This document shows, piece after piece, positions 8,561 to 17,460 of a stretch of DNA of 64,000 nt; position 1 is the stretch's first letter; each line of letters starts with the position of its first letter. The position numbers and the translations under genes were made by a program. The notes beneath the pieces were generated by a model, which was not told the DNA's origin, searched no databases, and saw only the letters and a list, made by a program, of their open reading frames with translations. The stretch lies in NCBI RefSeq assembly GCF_020216525.1, contig NZ_JAIWOY010000004.1, positions 210,934 to 274,933 of the forward strand, in the 5' to 3' direction. Source of the DNA: Nocardioides nematodiphilus (GTDB lineage: Bacteria > Actinomycetota > Actinomycetes > Propionibacteriales > Nocardioidaceae).

Positions 8561-8612
8561 CCGGGACGTTCTGGCTGGGTTCGGAGGGGGAACCCCAGCC
8601 AGAACGTCCCGG
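8561..8612. terminator. Bidirectional terminator between convergent operons
   Basis: Perfect 19-bp arms (8561-8579 and 8594-8612, core CGGGACGTTCTGGCTGGG) separated by 14 nt. It fills almost the whole gap between the stop codons at 8559 and 8614, so it can end transcription from both sides. Confidence 0.88.
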
Positions 8613-8613
8613 G

Positions 8614-10005
8614 CTATCCGGTGGCTCGGGCGGCACTGGCCGCCTGCTGCAGCACCTCGGCGTGGCGATCGAGGCAGCGCTGCGGATCGAAGCGCCGGGA
8701 GGCCTCGGCAGCCATCCGGTCGCGGCGGGCCGCCCACACGTCGCGCTCCACCACCATCCGGGTGAGTGCCGCGACCAGCTCGTCGTGGTTGGGCTGGCGG
8801 CGGAAGCGGGCGGCCGAGACGCTCTCCCAGCTGACCTCGAGATCACCGCCGGGGTTGCCGACCAGGATGCCGGCCGGCTCGCCGCCGGCCGGGAGGGCGA
8901 GCTGCTCACGGGCGCCTGCGACATCGGAGAGCACGACCGGCAGCCCGCTGGTCATCGCCTCGGTGGTGGCCAAGGACCAGCCCTCGAAGAACGAGTCCAG
9001 CACGAAGCAGTCGGCCGCGGCCATCAGCGCCACCGGATCGGGCGTGTGGTCACGCAGATGGATGCGATCGGCGAACGCCGAGGCCCGCGCCAACCTCGCC
9101 ACCTGGGCGAAGTACCGCTTGCTGTCGACCCGCCCGGCGATCACCAGGTGCACCTCGGGATGGGCGGCGGCCACCTCGTCGAACGCGGCGACCAGACCGT
9201 AGCCGTTCTTCTGCAGCGCGTGCCGGGCGAGCGAGACGAAGAGGAACTCGTCGTCGAGCCGCAGCGCGGCGCGGGCCTGCTCGCGTACGACCGGCGGCTG
9301 CGCCCGCGACCAGGCGCCGTTGGGGATGGTCCAGGCGCGCTCGGGCGCGAAGCCCGGCGCGACGGCCAGGAACTGGCGGCGGACGAGCTCGCTCACCCCG
9401 ACGACGCCGTCGAGGTGCGTGACCCGCTCGGCGAGCACCGCCGGGTCGGCGTCGAACGTCGCCCCGGCACCGTGCAGCACCTCGATCTGCGGTACGCCGA
9501 GGCGGGCGACCTCAGCGACCGCCCACCCCGGCGCGTCGTGGATGCTGACCACGTCGGGGTCGGCGGCGGTGAGCAGCTCGCCGAGCGTCGAGCGCGAGGC
9601 CGTCCGCACGGCGAACCCCTCGCCGGTGAGCGTCTCCGCCAGTCGACCCGCCCACCCGACCGGGTCGAGCGCGATCACGATCTCCACGACCGCGTCGCGG
9701 GCCGCGAGACCACGACTCAGCAGGGCCACGAACTCGTCGAGGCCCCCGACGTCGAGGACACTGGTCAGCACGACCACCCGCAGCCCCGGCACGCTGACCG
9801 CAGGCTCCGACAGGGGCGGCGCGACGCGCGGCAGCCGGCGCAGGTCCGCCACCGGGCCGTCGCCGACCAGCGCGGTCGACCAGTCCTCGGCGCCGGGCGC
9901 CGAACGGTCCGCGAGCGCACCGGCCAGGACGCGCAACAGGCGTCGTACGGGTGCCGGCAGGCGAGTCGCCCACCGGCCCAACGAGACCATCGTCCGCGCG
10001 AGCAT
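8614..10005 (-). CDS. GT4 family glycosyltransferase
   Basis: 463 aa. After about 100 N-terminal residues of low similarity, a GT-B fold is seen: LTSVLDVGGLDEFVALLSRGL (N-domain), SIHDAPGW, and the donor motif DSFFEGWSLATTEAMTSGLPVV with the E-x7-E spacing. ATG 10005 is chosen because it lies 2 nt after the stop of the gene upstream; the frame stays open to 10158. Last gene of the eleven-gene minus-strand operon. Likely transfers a hexose or amino sugar to the repeat unit. Confidence 0.8.
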   Translation of the reverse strand: MLARTMVSLGRWATRLPAPVRRLLRVLAGALADRSAPGAEDWSTALVGDGPVADLRRLPRVAPPLSEPAVSVPGLRVVVLTSVLDVGGLDEFVALLSRGLAARDAVVEIVIALDPVGWAGRLAETLTGEGFAVRTASRSTLGELLTAADPDVVSIHDAPGWAVAEVARLGVPQIEVLHGAGATFDADPAVLAERVTHLDGVVGVSELVRRQFLAVAPGFAPERAWTIPNGAWSRAQPPVVREQARAALRLDDEFLFVSLARHALQKNGYGLVAAFDEVAAAHPEVHLVIAGRVDSKRYFAQVARLARASAFADRIHLRDHTPDPVALMAAADCFVLDSFFEGWSLATTEAMTSGLPVVLSDVAGAREQLALPAGGEPAGILVGNPGGDLEVSWESVSAARFRRQPNHDELVAALTRMVVERDVWAARRDRMAAEASRRFDPQRCLDRHAEVLQQAASAARATG

Positions 10006-10007
10006 GC

Positions 10008-11039
10008 TCAGATCCCGTACCGTCGCCACAGCCGCCACCGCAGCCGGCCGTCGAGGTCGCGATGGGCGCGGCCGGGCAGGCCCCACCACATCGGCCCGCC
10101 GGCATTGAGCTGGTGGGTCAGCGACCACCACTTCAGCGTCCGGACGACGTCCGGCCATACGTCCTGCGCCTCCCGCAGATAGGGGCGCACGTCGTGCCCG
10201 TCGTCGAGCTCCTCGAACGCGAGTCGCAGCGCGTCGCGCCCCAGCGCACGCTGCAGGACCTGCTCGAAGTCGCCGCGGAAGCCCAGCCGGTGCCCGGCCT
10301 CCTCGAGGAAGAGCTCGAAGGCGAGGCGGCGCGCCCGCAGATCAGCCAGCTTCCCGGCATGGATCGTGGTCGACATGCTCGCCGCGTGCCGGCGGTAGAG
10401 GCCCTGCACCGGACCGTGCAGCCGGGCGACGTCGCCGACCGAGGCGAGCCGCAGCCAGAGATTGAGATCGCTGGCCGCCGGCACCTCGGCCCGGTGGCCG
10501 CCGACCTGGTGCAGCGCCTCGGTGCGGATCATCACCTCAGGCTGCAGGATGACGTTGCGCAACCGGCGGGCGCGCTGCCAGATCCAGCGGTGCCCGGGCC
10601 AGATCATGACCGGTCGCAGCGACGGCGGCGCATACTCCGGAAGCGTCGGCGTCGGGCCCTCGAACGGCAGCACCGGACCGTAGACGAACGCCACCCCGGG
10701 ATGGGCCTCGAGTACGTCGGCGGCCCGTCGCAGCGCCCCGGGCGCGAGCACGTCGTCCGGGTCGAGCTTGACCAGGTACGGCGCGGTGGCACTGCCCAGC
10801 GCCTCGTTGAAGGTCGCGATGTGGCCGTGGTTGCGCCCGTGCGCGATCACCCGCACCCGATCCTCGGCCTCCTCCCAGCCGCGCGCGATCCTCAGGCTGT
10901 CGTCGGTCGACGCGTCGTCGACGATGGTGACATCGACGTCCACGCCCGTCTGGTCGAGGGCCGAGGTGATCGCCTCGTCGAGGTAGCGGGCGTAGTTGTG
11001 GCTCGGGATCACCACCGAGACCCGCGGCAGCTCGCTCAT
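10008..11039 (-). CDS. GT2 family glycosyltransferase, paralogue 1
   Basis: 343 aa. N-terminal GT-A domain with SVVIPSHNYARYLDEAI, IVDDASTDDS and the DxD motif KLDPDDVLAPG. The C-terminal 120 residues are helical and shared with the genes at 11036 and 13583, giving three related enzymes in one operon. ATG 11039 overlaps the preceding stop by 4 nt. Cytoplasmic glycan assembly enzyme; donor unknown. Confidence 0.85.
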   Translation of the reverse strand: MSELPRVSVVIPSHNYARYLDEAITSALDQTGVDVDVTIVDDASTDDSLRIARGWEEAEDRVRVIAHGRNHGHIATFNEALGSATAPYLVKLDPDDVLAPGALRRAADVLEAHPGVAFVYGPVLPFEGPTPTLPEYAPPSLRPVMIWPGHRWIWQRARRLRNVILQPEVMIRTEALHQVGGHRAEVPAASDLNLWLRLASVGDVARLHGPVQGLYRRHAASMSTTIHAGKLADLRARRLAFELFLEEAGHRLGFRGDFEQVLQRALGRDALRLAFEELDDGHDVRPYLREAQDVWPDVVRTLKWWSLTHQLNAGGPMWWGLPGRAHRDLDGRLRWRLWRRYGI

Positions 11040-12085
11040 CGCTGGTACCTCCACATCCAGTGGAGGTGGTGGTTCCAGTGCGCCTGGCGGGCGAGGCGCG
11101 AGGGCGAGCGGCGGGGCGTCGGCGTCTCCTTGCCTGCGGCGATCCGGTGCTCCAGCTCGTGCCAGCGCCGCGTCCTGCACACGCGCCGGTCGAGCTCGAC
11201 CGCCAGGGCCCGCAGCTCATCGACCGGCGCCGAGGACGCGCGGGCGCCGTCGAACGCGTCGAGCGCGTGGAACACCGCCTCCCTCGCCAGCGTCAGCCGG
11301 ATGCGGCGGCCCACCTCCGCCGCATCGTCCACGAGATGGCCACGCTCGTCGAGGAAGAGCTCGAACGCAGTGGCGCGGGCCCGCAGATCGCGCACGATGC
11401 CGGCGTGCAGGGTGTGCTGCATCGACTGCGGGTGCACGCGGTAGAGCCCCTGGACGGCGCCCCCGATCCGCGCGATGTCACCGACGGTCGCCAACCGGAG
11501 CCACAGGTGGTAGTCGCTCGCCTCCGGGATCTCCGGTCGGTGGCCGCCGACCTCCTCGAGGGCGGAGCGCCGGATCATCACCTCCGGCTGCCGGATGACG
11601 TTGATGCCGCCGCGGGCCCGGCGCCAGATCCACTCCTCGCCCGTCCAGGCCTCGGTCGTCACGACGCGGCGGCGCGGTGCCTGCGGCGGGTCGCCACGGA
11701 AGTAGAGGCTGCGACCGTAGACGAAGGCGAGCCGCGAGTTCTCCCGCATGGCCCGGGCGGCGCGCCACAGCGACCCGGGCGTGAGCAGGTCGTCAGGGTC
11801 CAGCTTCACGACGTACGGCGCGGTGGCCGACTCGAGCGCGTGGTTGAAGGTGTCGATGTGACCGCGGTTGGTCGCATGCGTGACGACCCGGACCCGGGGA
11901 TCGACCTCGGCCCAGCGGCGTGCGATCGCCGGGCTGTCGTCGGTGGAGGCGTCGTCGACGATGGTGACGTCGAGGTCGACCCCCTCCTGGCCCAGTGCCG
12001 AGCCCAGCGCGTCGTCGAGGTAACGCTCGTAGTTGTGGCACGGCACCACGACGGAGACCCGTGGCATGACCATCGACTCAGGCAT
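11036..12085 (-). CDS. GT2 family glycosyltransferase, paralogue 2
   Basis: 349 aa, close relative of the product of the gene at 10008 over its full length (SVVVPCHNYERYLDDAL, TIVDDASTDDSPAIA, VKLDPDDLLTPG, EVGGHRPEIPEASDYHLWLR). ATG 12085 is chosen for the GGGAAGGGG sequence 5 nt upstream; ATG 12073 and 12067 are in frame. Overlaps the flippase gene by 8 nt. It probably arose by tandem duplication and now adds a different sugar. Confidence 0.85.
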   Translation of the reverse strand: MPESMVMPRVSVVVPCHNYERYLDDALGSALGQEGVDLDVTIVDDASTDDSPAIARRWAEVDPRVRVVTHATNRGHIDTFNHALESATAPYVVKLDPDDLLTPGSLWRAARAMRENSRLAFVYGRSLYFRGDPPQAPRRRVVTTEAWTGEEWIWRRARGGINVIRQPEVMIRRSALEEVGGHRPEIPEASDYHLWLRLATVGDIARIGGAVQGLYRVHPQSMQHTLHAGIVRDLRARATAFELFLDERGHLVDDAAEVGRRIRLTLAREAVFHALDAFDGARASSAPVDELRALAVELDRRVCRTRRWHELEHRIAAGKETPTPRRSPSRLARQAHWNHHLHWMWRYQR

Positions 12086-13586
12086 GGCAGCCCCTTCCCA
12101 AAGCTCCGAGGCGCCTCGACACGCGCCGCACCAGGCGAACCAGCTCGGCGTACTCCTCGGCGAGGACCAGCCGTACGACACCGAGGTGGACCACCCCGAT
12201 GACCAGCCCGGTGAGCGCGACCGCCACCAGTGCGTTGGCGTCGGCGAGCAGGGCGAACGCCGCCATGCCCGCGGCGCTGGCGACGAGTGCCGCGAGCAGG
12301 ACCCGGAAGAACGGTCGTGCGGTCGCTCTCGCGCTGATGCCGAGCAGGTCCCCCACGAGCCGCCAGCGCCACGCCGTCGCGACCAGGGCCACGCCGATGA
12401 GGCCGAGCACCGTCGCGAGCAGCCCCCAGTGCACCAGGACCGCCGTGGTCGCGACGGTCAGGACGTCGATGGCCAGCGCGTACCGGAACCAACGGCTCGG
12501 GCGGCCGCAGCCGTAGAACAGTGTCTGGTCCAGCGTGGCGGCCAGGGTGAGGATGCCGGCGACAGCGAGCGCCTGGGTCGGCGCCACGCTGTGGTCCCAC
12601 TGCCGCCCGAAGACCAGCGGTACCACCCGGGGCGCCGCGATCGCGATCAGCACCATGATCGGGACGACGGCGGCGTAGGTGAGTCCGACGGCGCGCAGGT
12701 AGCCGGTGCGCAGCCGCTGCGCGGAGTCGCGGACCTTGGCGAAGAAGACGGTCGTCACCGGCAGCACGGCAGCCGCGCTCAGGTCCTGCGCGGCGAGGAT
12801 CAGGCGTTGCGCGACGTTCAGGTAGCCCAGCCCGACGACGCCGAGGGTCGAGACGATGATGATGTTCTCGGCCCAGGTCCTGAGCAGCGCGACGATCTCC
12901 ACCGCGACGACGTTGGCGCCGAAGCCGACGATGCCGCGCAGGTCCGCGAGCCGGAAGAGGAGGCTCGGGCGCCAGCCCGAGGCCACCCATGCGAAGACCG
13001 TCGTGCTCAGCTGGGCGGTGAGCGCCTGCCCCACCAGCGCCCAGGCGCCGGTGCCGAGGAGTGCGAGCACGACGGCCGCGACCTGGGAGAGCAGCGCCGC
13101 CACGCACGACTGGACGGCGAGCGTGCGGAAGCGCATCTGCCGACACAGGATCGCTGTCGGTACTCCACCGACCGAGACCAGCACGACGAGGGGCACCAGT
13201 CCGAAGATGATCGGGGTGGCCTCGGGGACGTCGAGGCTGGCGGCGAGCAGCGGGGCGCCGGCTGCCAGGCAGCCCGCCAGCACCAGACCCGCGCCGAGCG
13301 CGTACCAGAAGACCGTGCTCGTCAGCGCCGCGTCCGGATCCTTCGCCTGGACGAGGTAGGTGCCGAAGCCCATGTCGACCATGAGGTAGATCAGCGGCAG
13401 CACCGACATCGCCACCGCGACCGTGCCGAAGTCCGACGGGGCGAGCAGCCGGGTGGTCAGGATGACGGTCGCGAACCCCGTCAGGCGCGTCACCCAGCGC
13501 TGGACCGCGGACCACGCGACGCCGGTGATCGCGGTGTGCCCGAGCTCGTCGGCCGGCAGGTCCGGTTCAATGACGGGCGCGCTCAT
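12078..13586 (-). CDS. Wzx-type polysaccharide flippase (MOP superfamily)
   Basis: 502-aa integral membrane protein with about 12-14 helices spread over the whole length and the family hallmark near the N-terminus (GVAWSAVQRWVTRLTGFATV, then RLLAPSDFGTVAVA). Family members move lipid-linked repeat units across the membrane for Wzy polymerisation, matching the polymerase at 3826. Short overlaps with both neighbours place it in the middle of the sugar-assembly operon. Confidence 0.9.
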   Translation of the reverse strand: MSAPVIEPDLPADELGHTAITGVAWSAVQRWVTRLTGFATVILTTRLLAPSDFGTVAVAMSVLPLIYLMVDMGFGTYLVQAKDPDAALTSTVFWYALGAGLVLAGCLAAGAPLLAASLDVPEATPIIFGLVPLVVLVSVGGVPTAILCRQMRFRTLAVQSCVAALLSQVAAVVLALLGTGAWALVGQALTAQLSTTVFAWVASGWRPSLLFRLADLRGIVGFGANVVAVEIVALLRTWAENIIIVSTLGVVGLGYLNVAQRLILAAQDLSAAAVLPVTTVFFAKVRDSAQRLRTGYLRAVGLTYAAVVPIMVLIAIAAPRVVPLVFGRQWDHSVAPTQALAVAGILTLAATLDQTLFYGCGRPSRWFRYALAIDVLTVATTAVLVHWGLLATVLGLIGVALVATAWRWRLVGDLLGISARATARPFFRVLLAALVASAAGMAAFALLADANALVAVALTGLVIGVVHLGVVRLVLAEEYAELVRLVRRVSRRLGALGRGCHA

Positions 13587-14509
13587 GTCCCCCACCAGCG
13601 CCAGCGGTACGAGCGCACGAACAGGTGGGCATCGCTGATCGCACGGGCCTGCCACCGCGCCGGGCCGTGGCCGGGATGGGCGGCCCGGGCGATCATGGCA
13701 GCCTCCCGCGCCAGGCCCCGCTCGAGCGTCCGGCGCAACCGGCCCAGCGCCGGCTCGGCCCGGAAGAAGGCCTCGAAGGCGCGCCCTGCCTCACTGAGAT
13801 CCGTGGTGGGCTCCGCGAACCGGGTGAGGTGCATGTTGGCCTCGTGGAGTCGATAGCCGGCCTGCACCGCGCCGTTGACCCGACCGACATCGGAGACGGC
13901 CGCTGCGCGCAGCCACATCAGCAGGTCTCCTGCGTGGGGGTGCGCGATGTCGTAGCCGCCGATCTGGTTGAGGACGGATCTGCGCAGCACCGCCTCGGGA
14001 CTGCTGATCACGTTCTGTCCCCGCGCACAGATCCGCTCGATCCACTGCTCGCCGCGCCATGTCGACCAGCTCACGCGGCGCGCCTCGCTGGGCGGTGGCT
14101 CGGTTGCGAACGACGCCGGCCGCCCGTAGACCAGACCGACCCGCGGGTACGCCTCCATCAGTGCGACGGCGCGGGTGAGCGAGTCGGGGGTGAGCAGGTC
14201 GTCGGCGGAGAGCAGCACGACGTAGTCACCGGTCACGGCCGCGAGGCCGTCGTTGTACGTCTGGATGTGGCCGCGGTTGGTCTCGTGGCGCAGGAGGCGC
14301 ACGCGCGGGTCGGCGTCGGCCAGGCGCAGGGCGACGGCGGCGCTGTCGTCGGTGGAGCAGTCGTCGACGATCAGCACGTCGACGTCGAGACCGGACTGGT
14401 CGAGTGCGGAGCCCACCGCGTCGGGCAGGTAGCGGCCGTAGTTGTAGCAGGGCACGACGACCGAGACCCGGGGCCGGGTGCGCAGCGGGACCGGGCGCCG
14501 GCGCGTCAT
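13583..14509 (-). CDS. GT2 family glycosyltransferase, paralogue 3
   Basis: 308 aa, third member of the GT2 trio. SVVVPCYNYGRYLPDAVGSA, VDDCSTDDS and LLSADDLLTPDSL form the GT-A donor site; the DPDD of its paralogues is SADD here. It is somewhat shorter at the C-terminus. 4-nt overlaps on both sides. Confidence 0.85.
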   Translation of the reverse strand: MTRRRPVPLRTRPRVSVVVPCYNYGRYLPDAVGSALDQSGLDVDVLIVDDCSTDDSAAVALRLADADPRVRLLRHETNRGHIQTYNDGLAAVTGDYVVLLSADDLLTPDSLTRAVALMEAYPRVGLVYGRPASFATEPPPSEARRVSWSTWRGEQWIERICARGQNVISSPEAVLRRSVLNQIGGYDIAHPHAGDLLMWLRAAAVSDVGRVNGAVQAGYRLHEANMHLTRFAEPTTDLSEAGRAFEAFFRAEPALGRLRRTLERGLAREAAMIARAAHPGHGPARWQARAISDAHLFVRSYRWRWWGT

Positions 14510-15624
14510 CGCAGGTCGCCGTCTGTGACGATCCGGCGCAGCTGGTCGACGACGTGCTCCTGCTCCTCGGCGCGCAGGTGCGGGTGCATCGGCAGCGAGA
14601 GGATCTCCCCGGCGGCGCGCTCGGCGACCGGGCAGGTGCCGGGGCCGAGCCCGAGGTGGGCGTACGCGCCCGTGAGGTGGACCGGCGTCGGGTAGTGCAC
14701 CCCGGTCCCGATCCCGGCGTCGCCGAGGGCGGCCGCGACCCGGTCACGGTCGCGCAGCCGGACGACGTAGAGGTGCCAGACGTCCTCGTTCACGGGGATC
14801 GTGTGGGGTGCGAGGACGCCTGGCACGTCGGCGAGGAGCTGCGCGTACCGGTCGGCGACCTGGCGGCGCAGCTCGTTCCACTTCTCCAGCCGCCCGAGCT
14901 TCGCGCGCAGGTAGACCGCCTGGAGGGTGTCGAGGCGCGAGTTGCGCCCGACCACGTCGTGCACGTACTTCGTCGGCGATCCGTGGGCGGCGAGCACGCG
15001 TACGCGCACGGCGAGCCGGGGGTCGTCGGTCAGCACCGCGCCGGCGTCGCCGGCGGCACCGAGGTTCTTGCCGGGATAGAAGCTGGTCGCGGCGACGGTG
15101 CCCAGCGAGCCCGCTGAGCGGCCGTGGCGCCGGGCGCCCTGCGCCTGGGCGGCGTCCTCGACGATCGGTACGCCGACCGCCCGCGCGAGCGGCGCCAGCT
15201 CCTCGATCGGTGCGGTCTGCCCGAACAGGTGCACCGGCACGATGGCCTGGGTGCGCTCGGTGATGGCCCGCTCGACGGCCGCCGGGTCGATCAGCAGATC
15301 GAGGTCGCGGACGTCGACCGGCACCGGGACCGCTCCGATCGCGGAGACCGCCTCGGCGGTCGCGATGAACGTGTTGGCGGGCAGGATCACCTCGCCGCCC
15401 GGGCGTACGCCGACCGCGCGCAGGGCCAGCTCGAGGGCGTCTGTGCCGTTGGCGACGCCCACGCAGTCGCTGACGCCGATGAAGGCGGCGTACTCCTCCT
15501 CGAAGGCGGTGACCTGCGGCCCGCTCACGAAGGCGGTGCGCTCGAAGACCTCCTCCAGACCCTGGCGGACCTCGTCGGCGATCTCCGCGTGCTGGGCGGC
15601 GAGATCAAGGAAGGGAACGTTCAT
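14506..15624 (-). CDS. DegT/DnrJ/EryC1/StrS sugar aminotransferase
   Basis: 372-aa PLP enzyme. The conserved start NVPFLDLAAQHAEI, the NGTDALELALRA and PANTFIATAEAV motifs, the EDAAQAQGA segment, and the PLP lysine in SFYPGKNLGAAGDAG are all present. Family members transaminate nucleotide-linked 3- or 4-keto sugars (WbpE, FdtB, WecE). Its neighbour at 15621 is a NeuD/PglD-like acetyltransferase, so the pair probably makes an N-acetylated amino sugar. ATG 15624 overlaps the neighbour by 4 nt. Confidence 0.9.
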   Translation of the reverse strand: MNVPFLDLAAQHAEIADEVRQGLEEVFERTAFVSGPQVTAFEEEYAAFIGVSDCVGVANGTDALELALRAVGVRPGGEVILPANTFIATAEAVSAIGAVPVPVDVRDLDLLIDPAAVERAITERTQAIVPVHLFGQTAPIEELAPLARAVGVPIVEDAAQAQGARRHGRSAGSLGTVAATSFYPGKNLGAAGDAGAVLTDDPRLAVRVRVLAAHGSPTKYVHDVVGRNSRLDTLQAVYLRAKLGRLEKWNELRRQVADRYAQLLADVPGVLAPHTIPVNEDVWHLYVVRLRDRDRVAAALGDAGIGTGVHYPTPVHLTGAYAHLGLGPGTCPVAERAAGEILSLPMHPHLRAEEQEHVVDQLRRIVTDGDLR

Positions 15625-16265
15625 CGGACCAGCTGCCTCGGGATCGCGTGGTGCGCCGCGGGGACGCCGGTCCAGGTCTCGCCGGCGGGCAGGTCGCGCA
15701 CCAGCACCGCGCCCATGCCGAGCACGGCGCCGGGACCGATGGTGACGTCCTGGCGCACGCTGGCGTTCATGCCGAGATAGGCCGCCGCGCCGACGGTGAC
15801 GCCACCGCCGAGCGCCACCCCGGCGCACAGGGTGGCGTAGTCCTGGACCACGTCATCGTGGGTGAGGGTGACGTGCGGCATCACCACGACGTGCCGGTGG
15901 AGGTGGACGTCGCAGGTGAGCACCACCCCCGCCAGGAGCACCGAGCCGGGGCCGATCGTGCAGGTCGACGGGACCCGTACGGACTCCTCGAGCACCACCG
16001 GATAGCGATCGGCGCCCACCCCGAGCGCGCCCAGCCGCTCGACGATCGCGCGGCGCGCGGCTCCCGAGCCGACGCAGACCACGATGTCGCCGGTGCCCGG
16101 CTCGGCGGCCACCGACGGCGGACCGATGACCAGGGCACCGTGGATGCGGGTGCCCCACAGCTGCGAGTCGTCGTCGACCACGACGACGTCGTCGTAGCGA
16201 TCGCGGACGACCATCATCACCTCGCGGGCGAGCCCGCTGGCTCCGACCAGGACGACGCTTCTCAT
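15621..16265 (-). CDS. NeuD/PglD-like sugar O/N-acyltransferase
   Basis: 214 aa. An N-terminal Rossmann-like segment (VVLVGASGLAREVMMVVRD) binds the substrate in PglD enzymes, and a left-handed beta-helix of hexapeptide repeats with VMPHVTLTHDDVVQDYATL follows. ATG 16265 is chosen for GAGG 8 nt upstream; the frame is open to 16316. Follows a 67-nt gap, the only non-overlapping junction of more than 2 nt in the operon. Acetylates the amino sugar made by an adjacent aminotransferase (inference). Confidence 0.85.
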   Translation of the reverse strand: MRSVVLVGASGLAREVMMVVRDRYDDVVVVDDDSQLWGTRIHGALVIGPPSVAAEPGTGDIVVCVGSGAARRAIVERLGALGVGADRYPVVLEESVRVPSTCTIGPGSVLLAGVVLTCDVHLHRHVVVMPHVTLTHDDVVQDYATLCAGVALGGGVTVGAAAYLGMNASVRQDVTIGPGAVLGMGAVLVRDLPAGETWTGVPAAHHAIPRQLVR

Positions 16266-16332
16266 CGACGTCCTCGCTTCACTCCGTGGGCCGACGGGGC
16301 ACGATGACCGCCGCATCGGACGGTTCGCTCGC

Positions 16333-17460
16333 TCATCGCGACTCCTCCCGCAGCACGTCGATCACCCGGGCCTGCTCGGACTCGGAGAGCTCGTGGAAGA
16401 GCGGCAGGATGACGGTGGTGTCGGTGAGCCGCTCGGTCACCGGCAGGTCCGCGCTCGAGCCGCGGTACGGCGGCTGCCGGTGGGCGGCCATGATGCCCCG
16501 GCGCGCGGACACCTCAGCCTCGGCGAGCGCTGTCATGAGCTGCTCGCGATCGAGCGGGTAGGCGGCGCCGACCTCGACCCAGAAGGACTGGAAGTTGCCC
16601 GTGCCCCAGGGCGGGTCGGCGACGGCGCGCAGGCCGTCGATCTCGTCGATCGCCTTGGCGTAGACAGCGGCCAGCTCGCGACGGCGCGCGACGGCCTCCG
16701 GCAGCCGGCCGAGCTGGACCAGCCCGACGGCGGCCTGCAGATCCGTCATCCGGTAGTTGAACCCGATCTCGCCGTACTCCTCCGGCGGGGCCAGGACGCT
16801 GCCGTGCCGGTCGGCGGCCGAGACGCTCATTGCGTGCTCGCGCAGTCGGCGGGCGCGGGCGGCCCAGTCCGGGCGGGAGGTGGTGAGCATGCCGCCCTCG
16901 CCGGTGGTGAGGATCTTGCGCGGGTGGAAGGACCAGGCCGCGATCTCGGCGCCCGCTCCGACGGGGCGGCCGCGGTAGGTCGAGCCGGCACCGCAGGCGG
17001 CGTCCTCGATCACCACGATCCCGAGCGGGTCGCACACGTCGCGGATCGCCTGGAGGTCGACGGGCACGCCGCCCTGGTCGACCGCGACCACCGCCGTCGT
17101 GGCCGGGGTCAGCGCCGCCCGTACGGTCGCGGCGGTGAGGTTGCCGGTGACCGGGTCGACGTCGGCGAAGACGGGCCGCGCGCCGACGTAGGTGGGCGCG
17201 TTGGCGGTGGCGATGAAGGAGAAGGACGGGACCACGACGTCCTGGTCGCGACCGACGCCGGCGACGACGAGCGCGAGGTGGAGGGCGCTGGTGCACGACG
17301 AGGTAGCGACCGCGTGCGCAGACCCCATCGCGGTCGCGAAGGCCCCCTCGAAGGCGGCCACCCGCGGGCCCTGGGCGACCCAGCCGGAGCGCAGCACGTC
17401 CGCGACCGCGGCGACCTCCTCCTCACCGAGCCACGGCTGCATCACGTTGACGCGACTCAT
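16333..17460 (-). CDS. DegT/DnrJ/EryC1/StrS sugar aminotransferase, second copy
   Basis: 375 aa. PLP lysine in WSFHPRKILTTGEGG, conserved SCTSALHLALVVAGVG and SFSFIATANAPTYVGA. It differs clearly from the enzyme at 14506, so the locus should make two different amino sugars or use one enzyme for a 3-keto and one for a 4-keto intermediate. It starts within the stop of the epimerase gene. The SFHPRK form is the one common in WbpE/ArnB-like enzymes. Confidence 0.88.
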   Translation of the reverse strand: MSRVNVMQPWLGEEEVAAVADVLRSGWVAQGPRVAAFEGAFATAMGSAHAVATSSCTSALHLALVVAGVGRDQDVVVPSFSFIATANAPTYVGARPVFADVDPVTGNLTAATVRAALTPATTAVVAVDQGGVPVDLQAIRDVCDPLGIVVIEDAACGAGSTYRGRPVGAGAEIAAWSFHPRKILTTGEGGMLTTSRPDWAARARRLREHAMSVSAADRHGSVLAPPEEYGEIGFNYRMTDLQAAVGLVQLGRLPEAVARRRELAAVYAKAIDEIDGLRAVADPPWGTGNFQSFWVEVGAAYPLDREQLMTALAEAEVSARRGIMAAHRQPPYRGSSADLPVTERLTDTTVILPLFHELSESEQARVIDVLREESR